Source: Marinobacter salinexigens
GTDB lineage: Bacteria; Pseudomonadota; Gammaproteobacteria; Pseudomonadales; Oleiphilaceae
Assembly: GCF_008370345.1 (NCBI RefSeq)
Contig: NZ_VTUU01000001.1
Location: 854,223 to 918,222 of the forward strand
Reading direction: 5' to 3'
DNA: 64,000 nucleotides
This document shows, one piece after another, positions 50,038-59,841 of this stretch. Every line of letters starts with the position of its first letter. Within the stretch, counting starts at the first letter, position 1. The notes below the pieces were generated by a model that saw only the letters and a program-made list of their open reading frames with translations, was not told the DNA's origin and ran no database searches. Both the position numbers and the translations under genes were made by a program.

Positions 50038-50946
50038 TTAGAAATACCCTTCCCGCTTTTTCTGTTCCATGGACCCGGCTGAGTCGTGATCAATAACGCG
50101 GCCCTGGCGCTCAGAGCTGGTCGCCAGGAGCATTTCCTGGATGATCTCGGGCAGGGTGTTGGCTTCAGACTCGATGGCACCGGTCAGTGGATAGCAGCCG
50201 AGTGTCCGGAAACGTACCGATTTCATCATCGGCTTTTCGCCTTCCTTCAGTGGCATGCGGTCATCGTCAACCATGATCAGTGTGCCGTCCCGCTCCACCA
50301 CCGGGCGCTCTGCGGCGTAGTACAGCGGAACAATGTCGATGTTCTCGAGATAGATGTACTGCCAGATGTCCAGCTCGGTCCAGTTCGACAGGGGGAAGAC
50401 GCGGATGCTTTCGCCCTTGTTGACCTTGCCGTTATAGATGTTCCACAGCTCGGGGCGCTGGTTCTTTGGATCCCAGCGATGGTGCTCGTCGCGGAACGAA
50501 TAGACCCGCTCCTTGGCGCGGGATTTCTCTTCGTCACGACGGGCGCCGCCAAAGGCTGCGTCGAACTTGTACTTGTTCAGTGCCTGCTTCAGAGACTGGG
50601 TTTTCATGACATCTGTGTGCTTGGCACTGCCGTGGGTGAAAGGACCAATGCCCTGCTTCACGCCTTCCTCGTTGATGTGAACGATGAGGTCCAGGCCGTA
50701 TTTGCTGACCTGCTTATCCCGGAATTCAATCATTTCCTTGAACTTCCAGGTGGTATCAACGTGCATCAGCGGGAACGGCGGTTTGCCCGGGTAAAACGCC
50801 TTGCGGGCAAGATGCAGCATGACTGCCGAATCCTTGCCGATGGAGTAGAGCATGACCGGGTTGTCGAACTCGGCTGCCACTTCCCGGATTATGTGGATGC
50901 TTTCTGCTTCCAGCTGTTTCAGGTGAGTGAGATTATATGAGGTCAT
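50038..50946 (-). CDS. cysD: sulfate adenylyltransferase subunit CysD
   Basis: 302 residues. The PP-loop region is [51 protein letters not shown] and [14 protein letters not shown] are family signatures. It adenylylates sulfate with ATP, driven by the CysN GTPase encoded 1 base downstream. The 168 bases upstream are AT-rich and should hold the promoter. I could not identify a CysB site with confidence. Confidence 0.96.
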   Translation of the reverse strand: MTSYNLTHLKQLEAESIHIIREVAAEFDNPVMLYSIGKDSAVMLHLARKAFYPGKPPFPLMHVDTTWKFKEMIEFRDKQVSKYGLDLIVHINEEGVKQGIGPFTHGSAKHTDVMKTQSLKQALNKYKFDAAFGGARRDEEKSRAKERVYSFRDEHHRWDPKNQRPELWNIYNGKVNKGESIRVFPLSNWTELDIWQYIYLENIDIVPLYYAAERPVVERDGTLIMVDDDRMPLKEGEKPMMKSVRFRTLGCYPLTGAIESEANTLPEIIQEMLLATSSERQGRVIDHDSAGSMEQKKREGYF

Positions 50947-51114
50947 GGGAATCCAACTGCCGCTGTGCGGGCATTGATGACTATGAGAATTGATTTCTCA
51001 ACTATACCAGAGGCAGATAGGGTATAAGAAGGGATGCAAGTATAGTTTGGGGTTATAATAATATAGCAATAGACGCCCGCTGTACGGGGCTGGAGAGCGT
51101 CTTGATCAGTGAGA

Positions 51115-51522
51115 TCAGAGCAGTGTTCGCGCGTCGGAAAGCAGCTTGCCTACGTACCGGTCTATGTAGTCGAATCCATTGCCCTCAAACTCCGAAAACT
51201 GTATGCCCAACTGGAACTCATCACGGGCGATGCGGCGCATGTGAACAATGTTGCCATCGGCAATAACAGAGACGGGTTGGGTGGGGATAACCGGAACCGA
51301 GAACCGGGTTTTCACGGAAATCCAGCGCCCGGGTGCGGGCGTGCGCTGATCGGGAATGAGCTCTTTGATGGCTTCCTGATTACAGGACACCATGATGCCG
51401 GTACGGGACAGATTGGAAACCGAACAGGTCAGGCAGCCACCATCCGGTTTCTCAATGGTAATCTTCGTGGTTACGTCAACGCGCTGCTGATTGCGCAAGT
51501 TCGGTTTCGCAACGGGTTTCAT
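51115..51522 (-). CDS. PilZ-domain protein, possible cyclic di-GMP receptor
   Basis: 135 residues from ATG 51522 (MKPVAKPNLRNQQRVDVTT), with an AAGAG-type site upstream; a start 16 codons earlier has none. The two cyclic di-GMP-binding elements of PilZ are present: RNQQR (R-x3-R) and NLSRTG (D/N-x-S-x2-G) in SVSNLSRTGIMVSC. No other domain is attached, so it is a single-domain adaptor of the kind that controls motility or surface attachment. It is monocistronic and divergent from rimO. Confidence 0.85.
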   Translation of the reverse strand: MKPVAKPNLRNQQRVDVTTKITIEKPDGGCLTCSVSNLSRTGIMVSCNQEAIKELIPDQRTPAPGRWISVKTRFSVPVIPTQPVSVIADGNIVHMRRIARDEFQLGIQFSEFEGNGFDYIDRYVGKLLSDARTLL

Positions 51523-51828
51523 GTTTACTCTTCTGGCCTGGTTAGTTTGGAATACAGCTGCCTTTCCCATAATTTACATCCAGAAAAACACTTAAACGTC
51601 TGAAAGTTTAGTTGTTTAATTAGTGATCAGCAAGAGCCTGTCGTTCATTGTGGCAGATTTGATGCTTTTTTTGTGAACAAGGCGTCACAAATTTGATACG
51701 AGTCAGTTATGAATGCAACCGGCAGAATCGAGAGATTTGCTGCAGACAGCCCTGTAACTGAGATAAAATAGCGGCCTCGTTCATTCATTTCTGGCCGTTT
51801 CCGGCCCCTGGAATTTCGAAGCTCCCCT
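51523..51828. promoter_or_regulatory. divergent upstream region of the PilZ gene and rimO
   Basis: The 306 bases contain no supportable gene. A TAAAAT hexamer at 51764-51769 could be the rimO -10 box, about 60 bases before its ATG, but I see no matching -35. The stretch near 51640-51700 is AT-rich with a TTTTTTT run. No hairpin or repeat of families A or B is present. Confidence 0.4.
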
Positions 51829-53175
51829 ATGACAGATAAAACCCCCAGTGCCTCAGCCGCAAACGGTAAAGTCGGCTTTATCAGCCTTGGTTGCCCAAAA
51901 GCCCTGGTTGACTCCGAACGCATACTCACCCAGCTTCGGCTGGATGGCTATGATGTTGTGCCGACCTATGACGACGCAGACGTGGTGGTGGTCAACACCT
52001 GCGGATTTATTGATGCGGCCAAACAGGAGTCCCTGGATGCCATCGGTGAGGCGATCAGTGAAAACGGCAAGGTCATCGTGACCGGCTGCATGGGGGTAGA
52101 AGCGGACAAAATTCGTGAGACTCATCCCGGGGTGCTGGCAGTCTCCGGCCCGCATGCCTATGAGGAAGTGGTTGGTGCCGTCCACGAGTACGTGCCACCG
52201 AAGCCGAAGGAGCATGATCCGTTCACGGATCTGGTACCACCCCAGGGCGTTAAACTGACGCCGAGGCATTACGCCTACCTGAAAATTTCGGAAGGCTGCA
52301 ATCACCGGTGCACCTTCTGCATTATTCCATCCATGCGTGGCGATCTCGTCAGTCGCCCGATTGGCGATGTGATGGATGAGGCGCAGCGCCTGGTCGATGC
52401 CGGGGTCAAAGAGTTGCTGGTGATTTCCCAGGATACGTCAGCCTACGGCGTTGATATCAAGTATCGCACCGGCTTCTGGCAGGGGCGTCCGGTCAAAACC
52501 AAAATGCAGGCGCTTTGTGAAGCCCTTGGTGACATGGGGGTGTGGGTACGCCTGCACTATGTTTACCCATATCCGCATGTGGATGACATCATTCCGTTGA
52601 TGGCTGAAGGCAAGATCCTTCCGTACCTGGATATCCCGTTCCAGCACGCCAGTCCCAAGGTTCTCAAGGCCATGAAACGCCCCGCTCACGATAGTAAGAC
52701 GCTTGAGCGTATCCGGAAGTGGCGTGAAATCTGCCCGGAGCTTACGATTCGCTCAACCTTTATCGTAGGGTTCCCGGGGGAAACCGAGGAAGACTTCCAG
52801 TATCTCCTGGATTGGCTTGACGAGGCGCAACTGGACCGTGTGGGTGCATTTACCTACAGCCCGGTTGAAGGGGCGAAAGCCAATGAACTGGAAGGTGCCG
52901 TTCCGGAGGACGTCAAGGAGGAACGTCTGGCTCGCTTTATGGCCAAGCAGGCGGAGATCTCAGCGGCACGCCTTCAGGCCAAAATCGGAAAAACCATTGA
53001 TGTGCTGATTGATGAAGTCGATGAAGAAGGTGCCATTGGACGTTCCAAGGCGGATGCGCCGGAAATTGACGGTATGGTTTACCTGAATGGTGAGACGGAG
53101 CTTGAGCCGGGGCAGGTGGTTCGGGCGGTTGTTGATCATGCGGATGAGCACGACCTCTGGGCGACGCTCTGCTGA
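51829..53175 (+). CDS. rimO: ribosomal protein S12 methylthiotransferase RimO
   Basis: 448 residues. UPF0004 cysteines are in [21 protein letters not shown] and VTGCMG; the radical-SAM motif is [15 protein letters not shown]; a TRAM domain ends the protein. RimO methylthiolates Asp88 of ribosomal protein S12. It is a paralogue of miaB at 44513-45859. Confidence 0.96.
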   Translation: MTDKTPSASAANGKVGFISLGCPKALVDSERILTQLRLDGYDVVPTYDDADVVVVNTCGFIDAAKQESLDAIGEAISENGKVIVTGCMGVEADKIRETHPGVLAVSGPHAYEEVVGAVHEYVPPKPKEHDPFTDLVPPQGVKLTPRHYAYLKISEGCNHRCTFCIIPSMRGDLVSRPIGDVMDEAQRLVDAGVKELLVISQDTSAYGVDIKYRTGFWQGRPVKTKMQALCEALGDMGVWVRLHYVYPYPHVDDIIPLMAEGKILPYLDIPFQHASPKVLKAMKRPAHDSKTLERIRKWREICPELTIRSTFIVGFPGETEEDFQYLLDWLDEAQLDRVGAFTYSPVEGAKANELEGAVPEDVKEERLARFMAKQAEISAARLQAKIGKTIDVLIDEVDEEGAIGRSKADAPEIDGMVYLNGETELEPGQVVRAVVDHADEHDLWATLC

Positions 53176-53193
53176 TTCTCGCTGGTTCTGATG

Positions 53194-53245
53194 CCGGCCC
53201 AGCACAGGTGGAAAGCCTGTGCTGGGCCGGAGAGCCTTTAGCCTT
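53194..53245. terminator. strong hairpin between rimO and the carbonic anhydrase gene
   Basis: A perfect 15-bp stem, CCGGCCCAGCACAGG / CCTGTGCTGGGCCGG (53194-53208 and 53216-53230), is followed after 10 bases by CTTTTTT on the rimO strand. It lies between converging genes. Confidence 0.7.
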
Positions 53246-53247
53246 TT

Positions 53248-53913
53248 TTAATCTTCTCTGACCCGCTCCACAATATCTGCGTAGAAGTCTTCGAATGGCA
53301 GGAAGTCAACGCTGTCCTGGCCACAGCAGCGTATGCCGCCGGATTTGATGTCGTACACCCAGCCGTGGATCTGAACCTTCTGGGTGGCCAGTTTGGCCGC
53401 TACGGCGGGATGGGTGCGTACGTGTTGTACCTGCTGAAGCACATTTTGCTCGATAGCTTCGTTCAGGTATTTGCCGTCCAGCCGTGCATCGGTATCGATG
53501 TCGTGCCGCTCACGGACAATCTCCATGGCTGAGCGACAGTGTCCCAGCCACTCCTTGACGTGGGGTAGCCCTTTCAGGCCCTCAACATCCAGCGCGCCTT
53601 TTATGGCTCCGCAGTCCGTGTGCCCGCAGATGATAATGTGACGTACCTTGAGCACGGCCACTGCATACTCGATGGAGGCGGTCATGCCCCCGGTTTCATT
53701 GCTGTGAGGCGGAATGATGTTGCCCGCGTTACGGCAGATGAACAGGTCACCGGGATGGGAGCCAGTGACCAGGTTGGGGTCAATGCGCGAGTCCGAGCAG
53801 GTGACAAACAGCACCTCGGGGCTCTGGCCATCGGCCAGAGCTCCAAACAGGTCTTTGCGTTCCGGATAAACGTTCTTCTTGAAATCCAGTACGCCGCGAA
53901 CGATGTGGTCCAT
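53248..53913 (-). CDS. can: beta-class carbonic anhydrase
   Basis: 221 residues. Zinc ligands are visible in TCSDSRIDP (Cys and Asp) and CGHTDCGAI (His and Cys), with RNAGNIIPP between them. It interconverts CO2 and bicarbonate. It stands directly downstream of the pyruvate carboxylase genes (24 bases after pycB in the same direction), so it may supply the bicarbonate that PycA uses. That link is inference from context. Confidence 0.95.
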   Translation of the reverse strand: MDHIVRGVLDFKKNVYPERKDLFGALADGQSPEVLFVTCSDSRIDPNLVTGSHPGDLFICRNAGNIIPPHSNETGGMTASIEYAVAVLKVRHIIICGHTDCGAIKGALDVEGLKGLPHVKEWLGHCRSAMEIVRERHDIDTDARLDGKYLNEAIEQNVLQQVQHVRTHPAVAAKLATQKVQIHGWVYDIKSGGIRCCGQDSVDFLPFEDFYADIVERVRED

Positions 53914-53936
53914 GTGAACTCCTCTTAAGGTAGTTA

Positions 53937-55742
53937 TCAGGCAATATCGATCAGAACTTCGCCCGGGGTTACCCGGTCGCCCTTGGTGACGTATACGGCC
54001 TTTACGGTACCGTCGATGCTTGAGTGCACCTCGGTTTCCATCTTCATGGCCTCAGTGATCAGCACGGCCTGGCCTGCGGTCACGGTGTCACCTTCATTGA
54101 CCAGTACGTCGACGACGTTGCCTGGCATTGCGGTGGTTACGTGGCCCGGCTCGGATGCCCGCGCGCGGCCGCTTCCACCTTCAGCGACGTACTCGTTGAG
54201 GGATTCGAACACTACCTCTTCCGGCATGCCATCCAGCGACAGGTAGATCTTGCGCTTGCCAGCACCGGAATCGCCGACACCGGTCACCGCCACTTCGTAA
54301 GTCTCACCGTGGACGTCGATACGGAATTCGGTTGCCACAGCGGTGCCCATTCCAGACTTGCCATGCTGTTCTGCTGGCAGAAGTTCTTCCGGCTTCAGGG
54401 TGCCGTCCTGACGTTGCTGCAGGAATTCGCGGCCCAGGTCCGGGAACATGGCGTAGGTGAGAACATCTTCCTCGCTCTGTGCCAGTGCGCCGATGTCGTC
54501 CCGCAGTTTGTTCAACTCGGGGCTAAGCAGGTCTGCCGGGCGGCCTTCGTTAACGGATTCGTTGCCAATCGCTTTTTTCTGAATGTCAGCGTTGACGTCC
54601 GCTGGTGGCTGGCCATACCCGCCTTGCAGGTAACGCTTCACCTCGTTGGTGATGGTTTTGTAGCGCTGGCCAGCGAGCACGTTGTAGACAGCCTGGGTGC
54701 CGACAATCTGTGACGTCGGAGTGACCAGCGGCGGATAGCCCAGATCTTTGCGGACGCGGGGGATTTCATCGAAAACGTCCCGAATGCGTTCCAGGGCGTT
54801 CTGTTCTTTGAGCTGGTTAGCAAGGTTGGACATCATGCCGCCCGGTACCTGGTTGATCTGTACCGAAACGTCCTCGCGGGTGAACTCGCTCTCGAACTGG
54901 TGATACTTCTTGCGGACTTCGCGGAAGTAGTCGGCAATCTCGCTAAGCAGTTCGAGGTCCAGGCCGGTGTCGTAGTCTGTGCCTTTCAGTGCGGCAACCT
55001 GAGACTCGGTGGCCGGGTGGCTGGTGCCGCTGGCAAAGGATGAGATGGCCGTATCGATACGATCGGCTCCGGCTTCGATGGCCTTGAGCTGACACAGCGG
55101 CGCGAGGCCGGATGTGGAATGGCTGTGTACGACCAGAGGAAGATCCACTTCGGACTTGATGGCTTTGACCAGCTCATAGGTTGCGTATGGCGTAAGCAGG
55201 CCGGCCATATCCTTGATCGCAATGGAGTCAGCGCCCATTGCCTGCATGTCTTTTGCCTGTTTCACGAACAGCTCAGGCGTGTGAACCGGGCTGGTGGTGT
55301 AGCAGATTGTGCCCTGGGCGTGTTTGCCGGCTTTCTTCACCGCCTTCATGGCGGTTTCGATGTTGCGCAGATCGTTCAGTGCGTCGAACACACGGAACAC
55401 GTCGATACCGTTATCAGCGGCTTTCTGGACAAAGGCCTCAACGACGTCATCGGCATAGTGGCGGTAGCCGAGGAGGTTCTGGCCGCGCAGAAGCATTTGC
55501 AGGCGTGTGTTCGGTAGCGCCGCTTTCAACTGACGCAGACGCTCCCACGGATCTTCCTTGAGGAAGCGAACACAGGCGTCAAAGGTGGCGCCGCCCCAGA
55601 CTTCCAGGGACCAGTAGCCAACCTGATCCAGTTTTTCGCAGATCGGCAGCATGTCTTCTGTACGCATGCGGGTTGCGATCAGCGATTGGTGCGCGTCGCG
55701 CAGGATAACGTCAGTGACTTCGATTTTCTTGGCGTTGCTCAT
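53937..55742 (-). CDS. pycB: pyruvate carboxylase subunit B (carboxyltransferase and biotin carrier)
   Basis: 601 residues from ATG 55742 (MSNAKKIEVTDVILRDAH), which has AGGAGG upstream. The order is a DRE-TIM carboxyltransferase barrel (VILRDAHQSLIATRMRTEDM), the PYC_OADA conserved carboxylase domain and a C-terminal biotinyl domain with the biotin lysine in TEAMKMETEVHS. It is close to oxaloacetate decarboxylase alpha, but the absence of oadB/oadG and the adjacent pycA make a two-subunit pyruvate carboxylase the better call. Its biotin would come from the bio genes at 25-29 kb. Confidence 0.92.
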   Translation of the reverse strand: MSNAKKIEVTDVILRDAHQSLIATRMRTEDMLPICEKLDQVGYWSLEVWGGATFDACVRFLKEDPWERLRQLKAALPNTRLQMLLRGQNLLGYRHYADDVVEAFVQKAADNGIDVFRVFDALNDLRNIETAMKAVKKAGKHAQGTICYTTSPVHTPELFVKQAKDMQAMGADSIAIKDMAGLLTPYATYELVKAIKSEVDLPLVVHSHSTSGLAPLCQLKAIEAGADRIDTAISSFASGTSHPATESQVAALKGTDYDTGLDLELLSEIADYFREVRKKYHQFESEFTREDVSVQINQVPGGMMSNLANQLKEQNALERIRDVFDEIPRVRKDLGYPPLVTPTSQIVGTQAVYNVLAGQRYKTITNEVKRYLQGGYGQPPADVNADIQKKAIGNESVNEGRPADLLSPELNKLRDDIGALAQSEEDVLTYAMFPDLGREFLQQRQDGTLKPEELLPAEQHGKSGMGTAVATEFRIDVHGETYEVAVTGVGDSGAGKRKIYLSLDGMPEEVVFESLNEYVAEGGSGRARASEPGHVTTAMPGNVVDVLVNEGDTVTAGQAVLITEAMKMETEVHSSIDGTVKAVYVTKGDRVTPGEVLIDIA

Positions 55743-55761
55743 ATCTTGTTCCTCCTGCGAG

Positions 55762-57177
55762 TTACCAGCCGGCGTGTGCGGCGATGGTGGCAGCAATGGT
55801 CAGGGCGATTTCGGCCGGGTCGCGCTTGGTTGAATAATTCAGCAGTTCCGGGTGTTCGGGCACGAAGCTGGTATTGAAAATACCGGCGCGGAAATCCGCG
55901 TGGTCCAGAATCTGCTGGTAATAGGCGGCCGTGGTTTTGATACCGTGCAGGCGCATATCATCCAGGGCGCGTTTACCCCGGGCGATCACTTCGTCCCAGG
56001 TCAGGGCCCAGACAACCAGTTTCAGGCACATAGAGTCGTAATAAGGTGGGATCTCATAGCCAGTGTAGATGGCCGTGTCGACACGCACCCCGGGGCCGCC
56101 CGGCGCATAGTAATGGGTGATGCGGCCAAAGCTTGGCAGGAAGTCGTTTTTAGGATCTTCCGCGTTAATCCGGAATTGCAGCGCGTAGCCCCGGAACTGG
56201 ATATCTTCCTGGCGATAGCTCAGTGGCAGTCCGGAGGCAATGCGTAGCTGCTCACGGACAATGTCCACCCCGGTAATGGCTTCAGTGATTGTGTGCTCAA
56301 CCTGAACCCGGGTGTTCATTTCCATGAAGTAGACTTCGTTGCCGGAGAGCAAAAACTCTACGGTTCCGGCATTCTCGTAGCCCACCGCCTTGGCTGCCTT
56401 TACCGCGAGGCCGCCGATGTACTGACGTTGTTCGGGTGTGAGTTGAGGGCTGGGAGCGATCTCGATCAGCTTCTGATTCCGGCGCTGGATAGAGCAGTCC
56501 CGCTCGAACAGATGTACCGCTTCGCCCTGGCTGTCGGCGAGGATCTGGACCTCGATGTGACGCGGATTGACGATGCACTTCTCCATGAAGACTTCGGCGG
56601 AACCGAATGCCTTGGTGGCTTCGGAGATAACCCGAGGGTACTGGGCTTTCAGTTCTGCCGGTGTGTCACAGCGTCGAATACCGCGGCCACCACCGCCAGA
56701 GGTTGCCTTCACCATCACCGGGTAACCGATGTCATTGGCCAGGGACAGGGCGTCTTCCAGGCTGTCCAGGTTGCCTTCTGAGCCGGGAGTGATAGGTACA
56801 CCAGCTGCCCGCATGCTGTCGCGGGCCTGGGTCTTGTCCCCCATTTTGTGAATGACTTCGGACTTCGGGCCGATGAATGTTATGTCTTTCTGTTCACACA
56901 GGCGGGCGAACTCGGCATTTTCGGACAGGAAGCCGTAGCCGGGGTGTATGGCGTCGCAGCCGGTTTCGACGGCCAGGTTGACGATCCGTGCCGGGTCCAG
57001 ATAGCCCGACAGGGGGTCTTCGCCCAGAGAGTAGGATTCGTCAGCGCGTTTCACGTGGAGACCGTAACGGTCGGGCTCAGTGTAGATGGCGACGGAACGG
57101 ATGCCCATCTCGGCGCAGGCCCTGATGATCCGTACCGCGATTTCGCCCCGGTTTGCGATCAGAACTTTCTTTAGCAT
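55762..57177 (-). CDS. pycA: pyruvate carboxylase subunit A (biotin carboxylase)
   Basis: 471 residues. It is an AccC-like ATP-grasp enzyme: KVLIANRGEIAVRIIRAC, HPGYGFLSENAEFA, VKATSGGGGRGIRRCD, and EMNTRVQVEHTITEAITGVD near residues 285-305. It carboxylates the biotin carried on PycB. The gene is 19 bases upstream of pycB in the same operon. A divergent LysR gene lies 176 bases away, as PycR does in Pseudomonas aeruginosa. Confidence 0.92.
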   Translation of the reverse strand: MLKKVLIANRGEIAVRIIRACAEMGIRSVAIYTEPDRYGLHVKRADESYSLGEDPLSGYLDPARIVNLAVETGCDAIHPGYGFLSENAEFARLCEQKDITFIGPKSEVIHKMGDKTQARDSMRAAGVPITPGSEGNLDSLEDALSLANDIGYPVMVKATSGGGGRGIRRCDTPAELKAQYPRVISEATKAFGSAEVFMEKCIVNPRHIEVQILADSQGEAVHLFERDCSIQRRNQKLIEIAPSPQLTPEQRQYIGGLAVKAAKAVGYENAGTVEFLLSGNEVYFMEMNTRVQVEHTITEAITGVDIVREQLRIASGLPLSYRQEDIQFRGYALQFRINAEDPKNDFLPSFGRITHYYAPGGPGVRVDTAIYTGYEIPPYYDSMCLKLVVWALTWDEVIARGKRALDDMRLHGIKTTAAYYQQILDHADFRAGIFNTSFVPEHPELLNYSTKRDPAEIALTIAATIAAHAGW

Positions 57178-57353
57178 GGCAAGTTCCTCTTCAGCTTGGG
57201 AAATTCATCGTCAACATGAATGGTTCCTCGTTTCGTTATCCCGAATGAAGGTTGAAGAGAGACTAGCGGGTGGGGTGTAAAAGTAAAAATTGATAATATT
57301 AAGTTTATGTATAAGATATTTGTTATGTATGTCTCTGGGAGCCTGTTTGTCCG
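57178..57353. promoter_or_regulatory. divergent promoter region between pycA and the LysR gene
   Basis: The 176-base region has a strongly AT-rich core (about 57275-57330) with several ATA/TAT motifs, the kind of sequence that LysR-type regulators bind (T-N11-A). I could not single out one operator or promoter. Confidence 0.4.
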
Positions 57354-58301
57354 ATGCCGCTTAGTATTCAGAAGATAAGCAACCGCCTGACGTTTCGGCA
57401 GTTGCAGGTGTTCAAGGCTGTGTATGAGCTGGAGAGTTACAGCAAGGCCGGCGATTTGCTGGGGCTGACCCAGCCCGCTGTAAGCAGTCAGATTCGCCAT
57501 CTCGAGCAGGCTCTGGGAATGCCGATGTTTGAGTACGTGGGGCGCCGCCTCTACTGTACCGCTGCCGGTGAAGAGATGATGGAGTGTGTTCGCTCCGTAT
57601 TTGGCGAACTGGAGCGGGTGCAGACCAAGCTCGCAGCGCTGGAGGGGCGGGTGGCTGGTGAGCTCAAACTGGTCGCTGTGAATACCGCACAATACATCGT
57701 GCCGTATCTGCTGCGGGCCTTTCTGGATCTTAATCCCGAGGTCCAGGTGTCGGTCATTGTTGTGAATCGGGCCACCGCGCTGGAGCGATTGAGCGAGAAT
57801 CGTGATGATCTCGTTATCATGGGGATGGTACCGACAGAGAAGCCTCTGGCATCGTTACCATTCCTGGACAATGAGCTGGTGCCGGTGGTGCCTGCGGGTC
57901 ACCCCCTGGCCCGTCAAAAGGGTGTCTCGGCTCAGGCCTTTCTGGATAGTCAGCTGCTGGTTCGGGAGCATGGCTCCGGAAGTCGGCTGGCCCTTGAGTT
58001 GCACTGTCAGCAGCAGGGGTTGCGGGTCATGCCCAGCATGGCGCTGGGTTCCAACGATGCGGTCAAGCATGCGGTGCTGGCGGGGCTTGGGGTAGCTGTA
58101 TTGCCCAAGCTGAGTATATTGTCCGAATTGGCTCTGGGAAGCCTGGAAGTGGCGGATGTAGCCGGTTTTCCGCTACGACGAAGCTGGTGTGTGGTGTACC
58201 CCCAGGCCAGGCATCCGACACCGGCCATGAGAACCTTCCTGGAGTATATTCAGCAGAACATTCGCCAGTTTGAGGAAATGTTCCTGCGCCGGAGTTACTG
58301 A
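57354..58301 (+). CDS. LysR-type regulator, PycR-like
   Basis: 315 residues. The N-terminal winged helix-turn-helix is clear (LTFRQLQVFKAVYELESYSK, DLLGLTQPAVSSQIRHLE), followed by a periplasmic-binding-protein-like effector domain (residues 95-300). The effector domain resembles the CbbR/PycR group. Its position, divergent from pycA-pycB, is that of PycR in Pseudomonas and suggests that it controls pyruvate carboxylase. It converges on gatB. Confidence 0.88.
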   Translation: MPLSIQKISNRLTFRQLQVFKAVYELESYSKAGDLLGLTQPAVSSQIRHLEQALGMPMFEYVGRRLYCTAAGEEMMECVRSVFGELERVQTKLAALEGRVAGELKLVAVNTAQYIVPYLLRAFLDLNPEVQVSVIVVNRATALERLSENRDDLVIMGMVPTEKPLASLPFLDNELVPVVPAGHPLARQKGVSAQAFLDSQLLVREHGSGSRLALELHCQQQGLRVMPSMALGSNDAVKHAVLAGLGVAVLPKLSILSELALGSLEVADVAGFPLRRSWCVVYPQARHPTPAMRTFLEYIQQNIRQFEEMFLRRSY

Positions 58302-58324
58302 TATCCCGGGATTGAAATGAGATG

Positions 58325-58358
58325 CCGCGCTGCCCGCCAGATGGAGCGGGCGGCGCGG
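58325..58358. terminator. GC-rich hairpin between pycR-like gene and gatB
   Basis: CCGCGCTGCCCGC (58325-58337) pairs with GCGGGCGGCGCGG (58346-58358), with one mismatch of G-T type on one strand and an 8-base loop. It lies between converging genes. There is no T-run, so a terminator role is only likely. Confidence 0.5.
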
Positions 58359-58365
58359 AGCCGGG

Positions 58366-59817
58366 TTAGCCCCCGAGTTTCTTGAGAAGAATCTCGTTGA
58401 AGAGTTTCGGGTTGCCTTGTCCTTTGGAGACCTTCATCAGCGGCCCCATGAATCCGCCAAGCATCTTCTTGCGCTTCTTGGGGTCTTCCTCGGCCTGGAA
58501 CTGGGCCACCTGATCCGGCATGCCTGCCAGAACCTCATCCACCATTTGCTCCAGTGCGCCGGTGTCGGACACCTGCTTCAGTCCCTTGGCATCGATGATG
58601 GCGTCCACATTGTCGTTTTCACCGGTCCACAGGGCGTCAAATACCTTCTTGGCGCCGGCGGATGAAATGGTGTTGTCAGATATGCGGGTCACCATGTTGC
58701 CAAGCTGGGCGCCGGTGATAGGCGAATCGGCTACCGACTTCTCTTCGGCATTCAGGCGCGCTGAAAACTCGCCCTGAATCCAGTTGGCCGTTAGTTTGGC
58801 GTCTTTTCCGTGGGCTACTGCTTCCTCAAAGAAGGCTGCCAGTGTGGCGTCGCCTGAGAGCAGGCCGGCGTCGTAGTCGTTCAGACCATACTGGTCCTTG
58901 AAGCGAGCTTTGCGTGCGTCCGGCAGCTCCGGTAGTCGACTTCTGGCATCGTCAATAAACGACTCATCGATTTCGACCGGCAGCAGATCCGGGCAGGGGA
59001 AGTAGCGGTAGTCATTGGCTTCTTCCTTGGTGCGCATGGAACGGGACTCGTCCCTGTCACCATTGTACAGGCGGGTTTCCTGCTCAATAACGCCGCCATC
59101 CTCGAGGATGTCCATCTGGCGCTCGACTTCGTGGGCAATGGCCTGCTCCATGAACCGGAATGAGTTCAGGTTCTTGGTTTCGGTCCGGGTACCCAGCGTG
59201 TCGGAACCTTTGGGTTTGAGCGAGATGTTGACGTCGAAGCGCATGGAGCCCTGAGACATATCGCCATCACAGATGCCCAGTGACGTTACCAGGCTGTGAA
59301 GTTTCTTGGCAAAGGCAACGGCTTCCTCGGCATTGGTCATGTCCGGCTCTGTAACCACTTCGATAAGCGGTGTGCCTGCCCGGTTCAGGTCGACCCCGGT
59401 CATGCCGTGGAAGTCCTCGTGCAGGGATTTTCCGGCATCTTCTTCCAGGTGAGCGTGGTGAATGCGGATACGCTTCGACTCGCCGTTAGACAGATCAATA
59501 TCCACATAGCCGGGGCCTACGATTGGCCGCTCAAGCTGGGTGGTCTGATAGCCTTTTGGCAGGTCTGGATAGAAATAGTTTTTCCGTTCGAACACAGAGC
59601 GACGCTCGATCTCCGAGTTGACCGCAAGGCCGAACATCACCGCGTAGCGAAATGCCTGCTCGTTGGGAACGGGCAGAGTGCCGGGCATGGCCAGATCTAC
59701 TGCGTTGGCCTGGGTGTTGGGCTCAGCGCCGTAGGCGGTGCTGGAGCCAGAAAAAATCTTGGTTTTGGTGGCGAGCTGAACGTGAATTTCCAGCCCGATC
59801 ACAATATCCCATTGCAT
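58366..59817 (-). CDS. gatB: Asp-tRNA(Asn)/Glu-tRNA(Gln) amidotransferase subunit B
   Basis: 483 residues. [19 protein letters not shown] at the N-terminus, [18 protein letters not shown], and [20 protein letters not shown] are typical; a YqeY-like tail domain ends the protein. GatB binds and phosphorylates the mischarged tRNA. It is the last gene of gatC-gatA-gatB, 24 bases after gatA. The presence of GatCAB indicates that Gln-tRNA or Asn-tRNA is made indirectly. Confidence 0.95.
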   Translation of the reverse strand: MQWDIVIGLEIHVQLATKTKIFSGSSTAYGAEPNTQANAVDLAMPGTLPVPNEQAFRYAVMFGLAVNSEIERRSVFERKNYFYPDLPKGYQTTQLERPIVGPGYVDIDLSNGESKRIRIHHAHLEEDAGKSLHEDFHGMTGVDLNRAGTPLIEVVTEPDMTNAEEAVAFAKKLHSLVTSLGICDGDMSQGSMRFDVNISLKPKGSDTLGTRTETKNLNSFRFMEQAIAHEVERQMDILEDGGVIEQETRLYNGDRDESRSMRTKEEANDYRYFPCPDLLPVEIDESFIDDARSRLPELPDARKARFKDQYGLNDYDAGLLSGDATLAAFFEEAVAHGKDAKLTANWIQGEFSARLNAEEKSVADSPITGAQLGNMVTRISDNTISSAGAKKVFDALWTGENDNVDAIIDAKGLKQVSDTGALEQMVDEVLAGMPDQVAQFQAEEDPKKRKKMLGGFMGPLMKVSKGQGNPKLFNEILLKKLGG

Positions 59818-59841
59818 AGTGCTTCTCTCCTCTAATCGGGC

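Noticed and set aside
53937..55742. Oxaloacetate decarboxylase alpha subunit (oadA)
   Set aside because: No oadB or oadG is nearby, while a biotin carboxylase gene and a PycR-like regulator are adjacent, so pyruvate carboxylase subunit B fits better.
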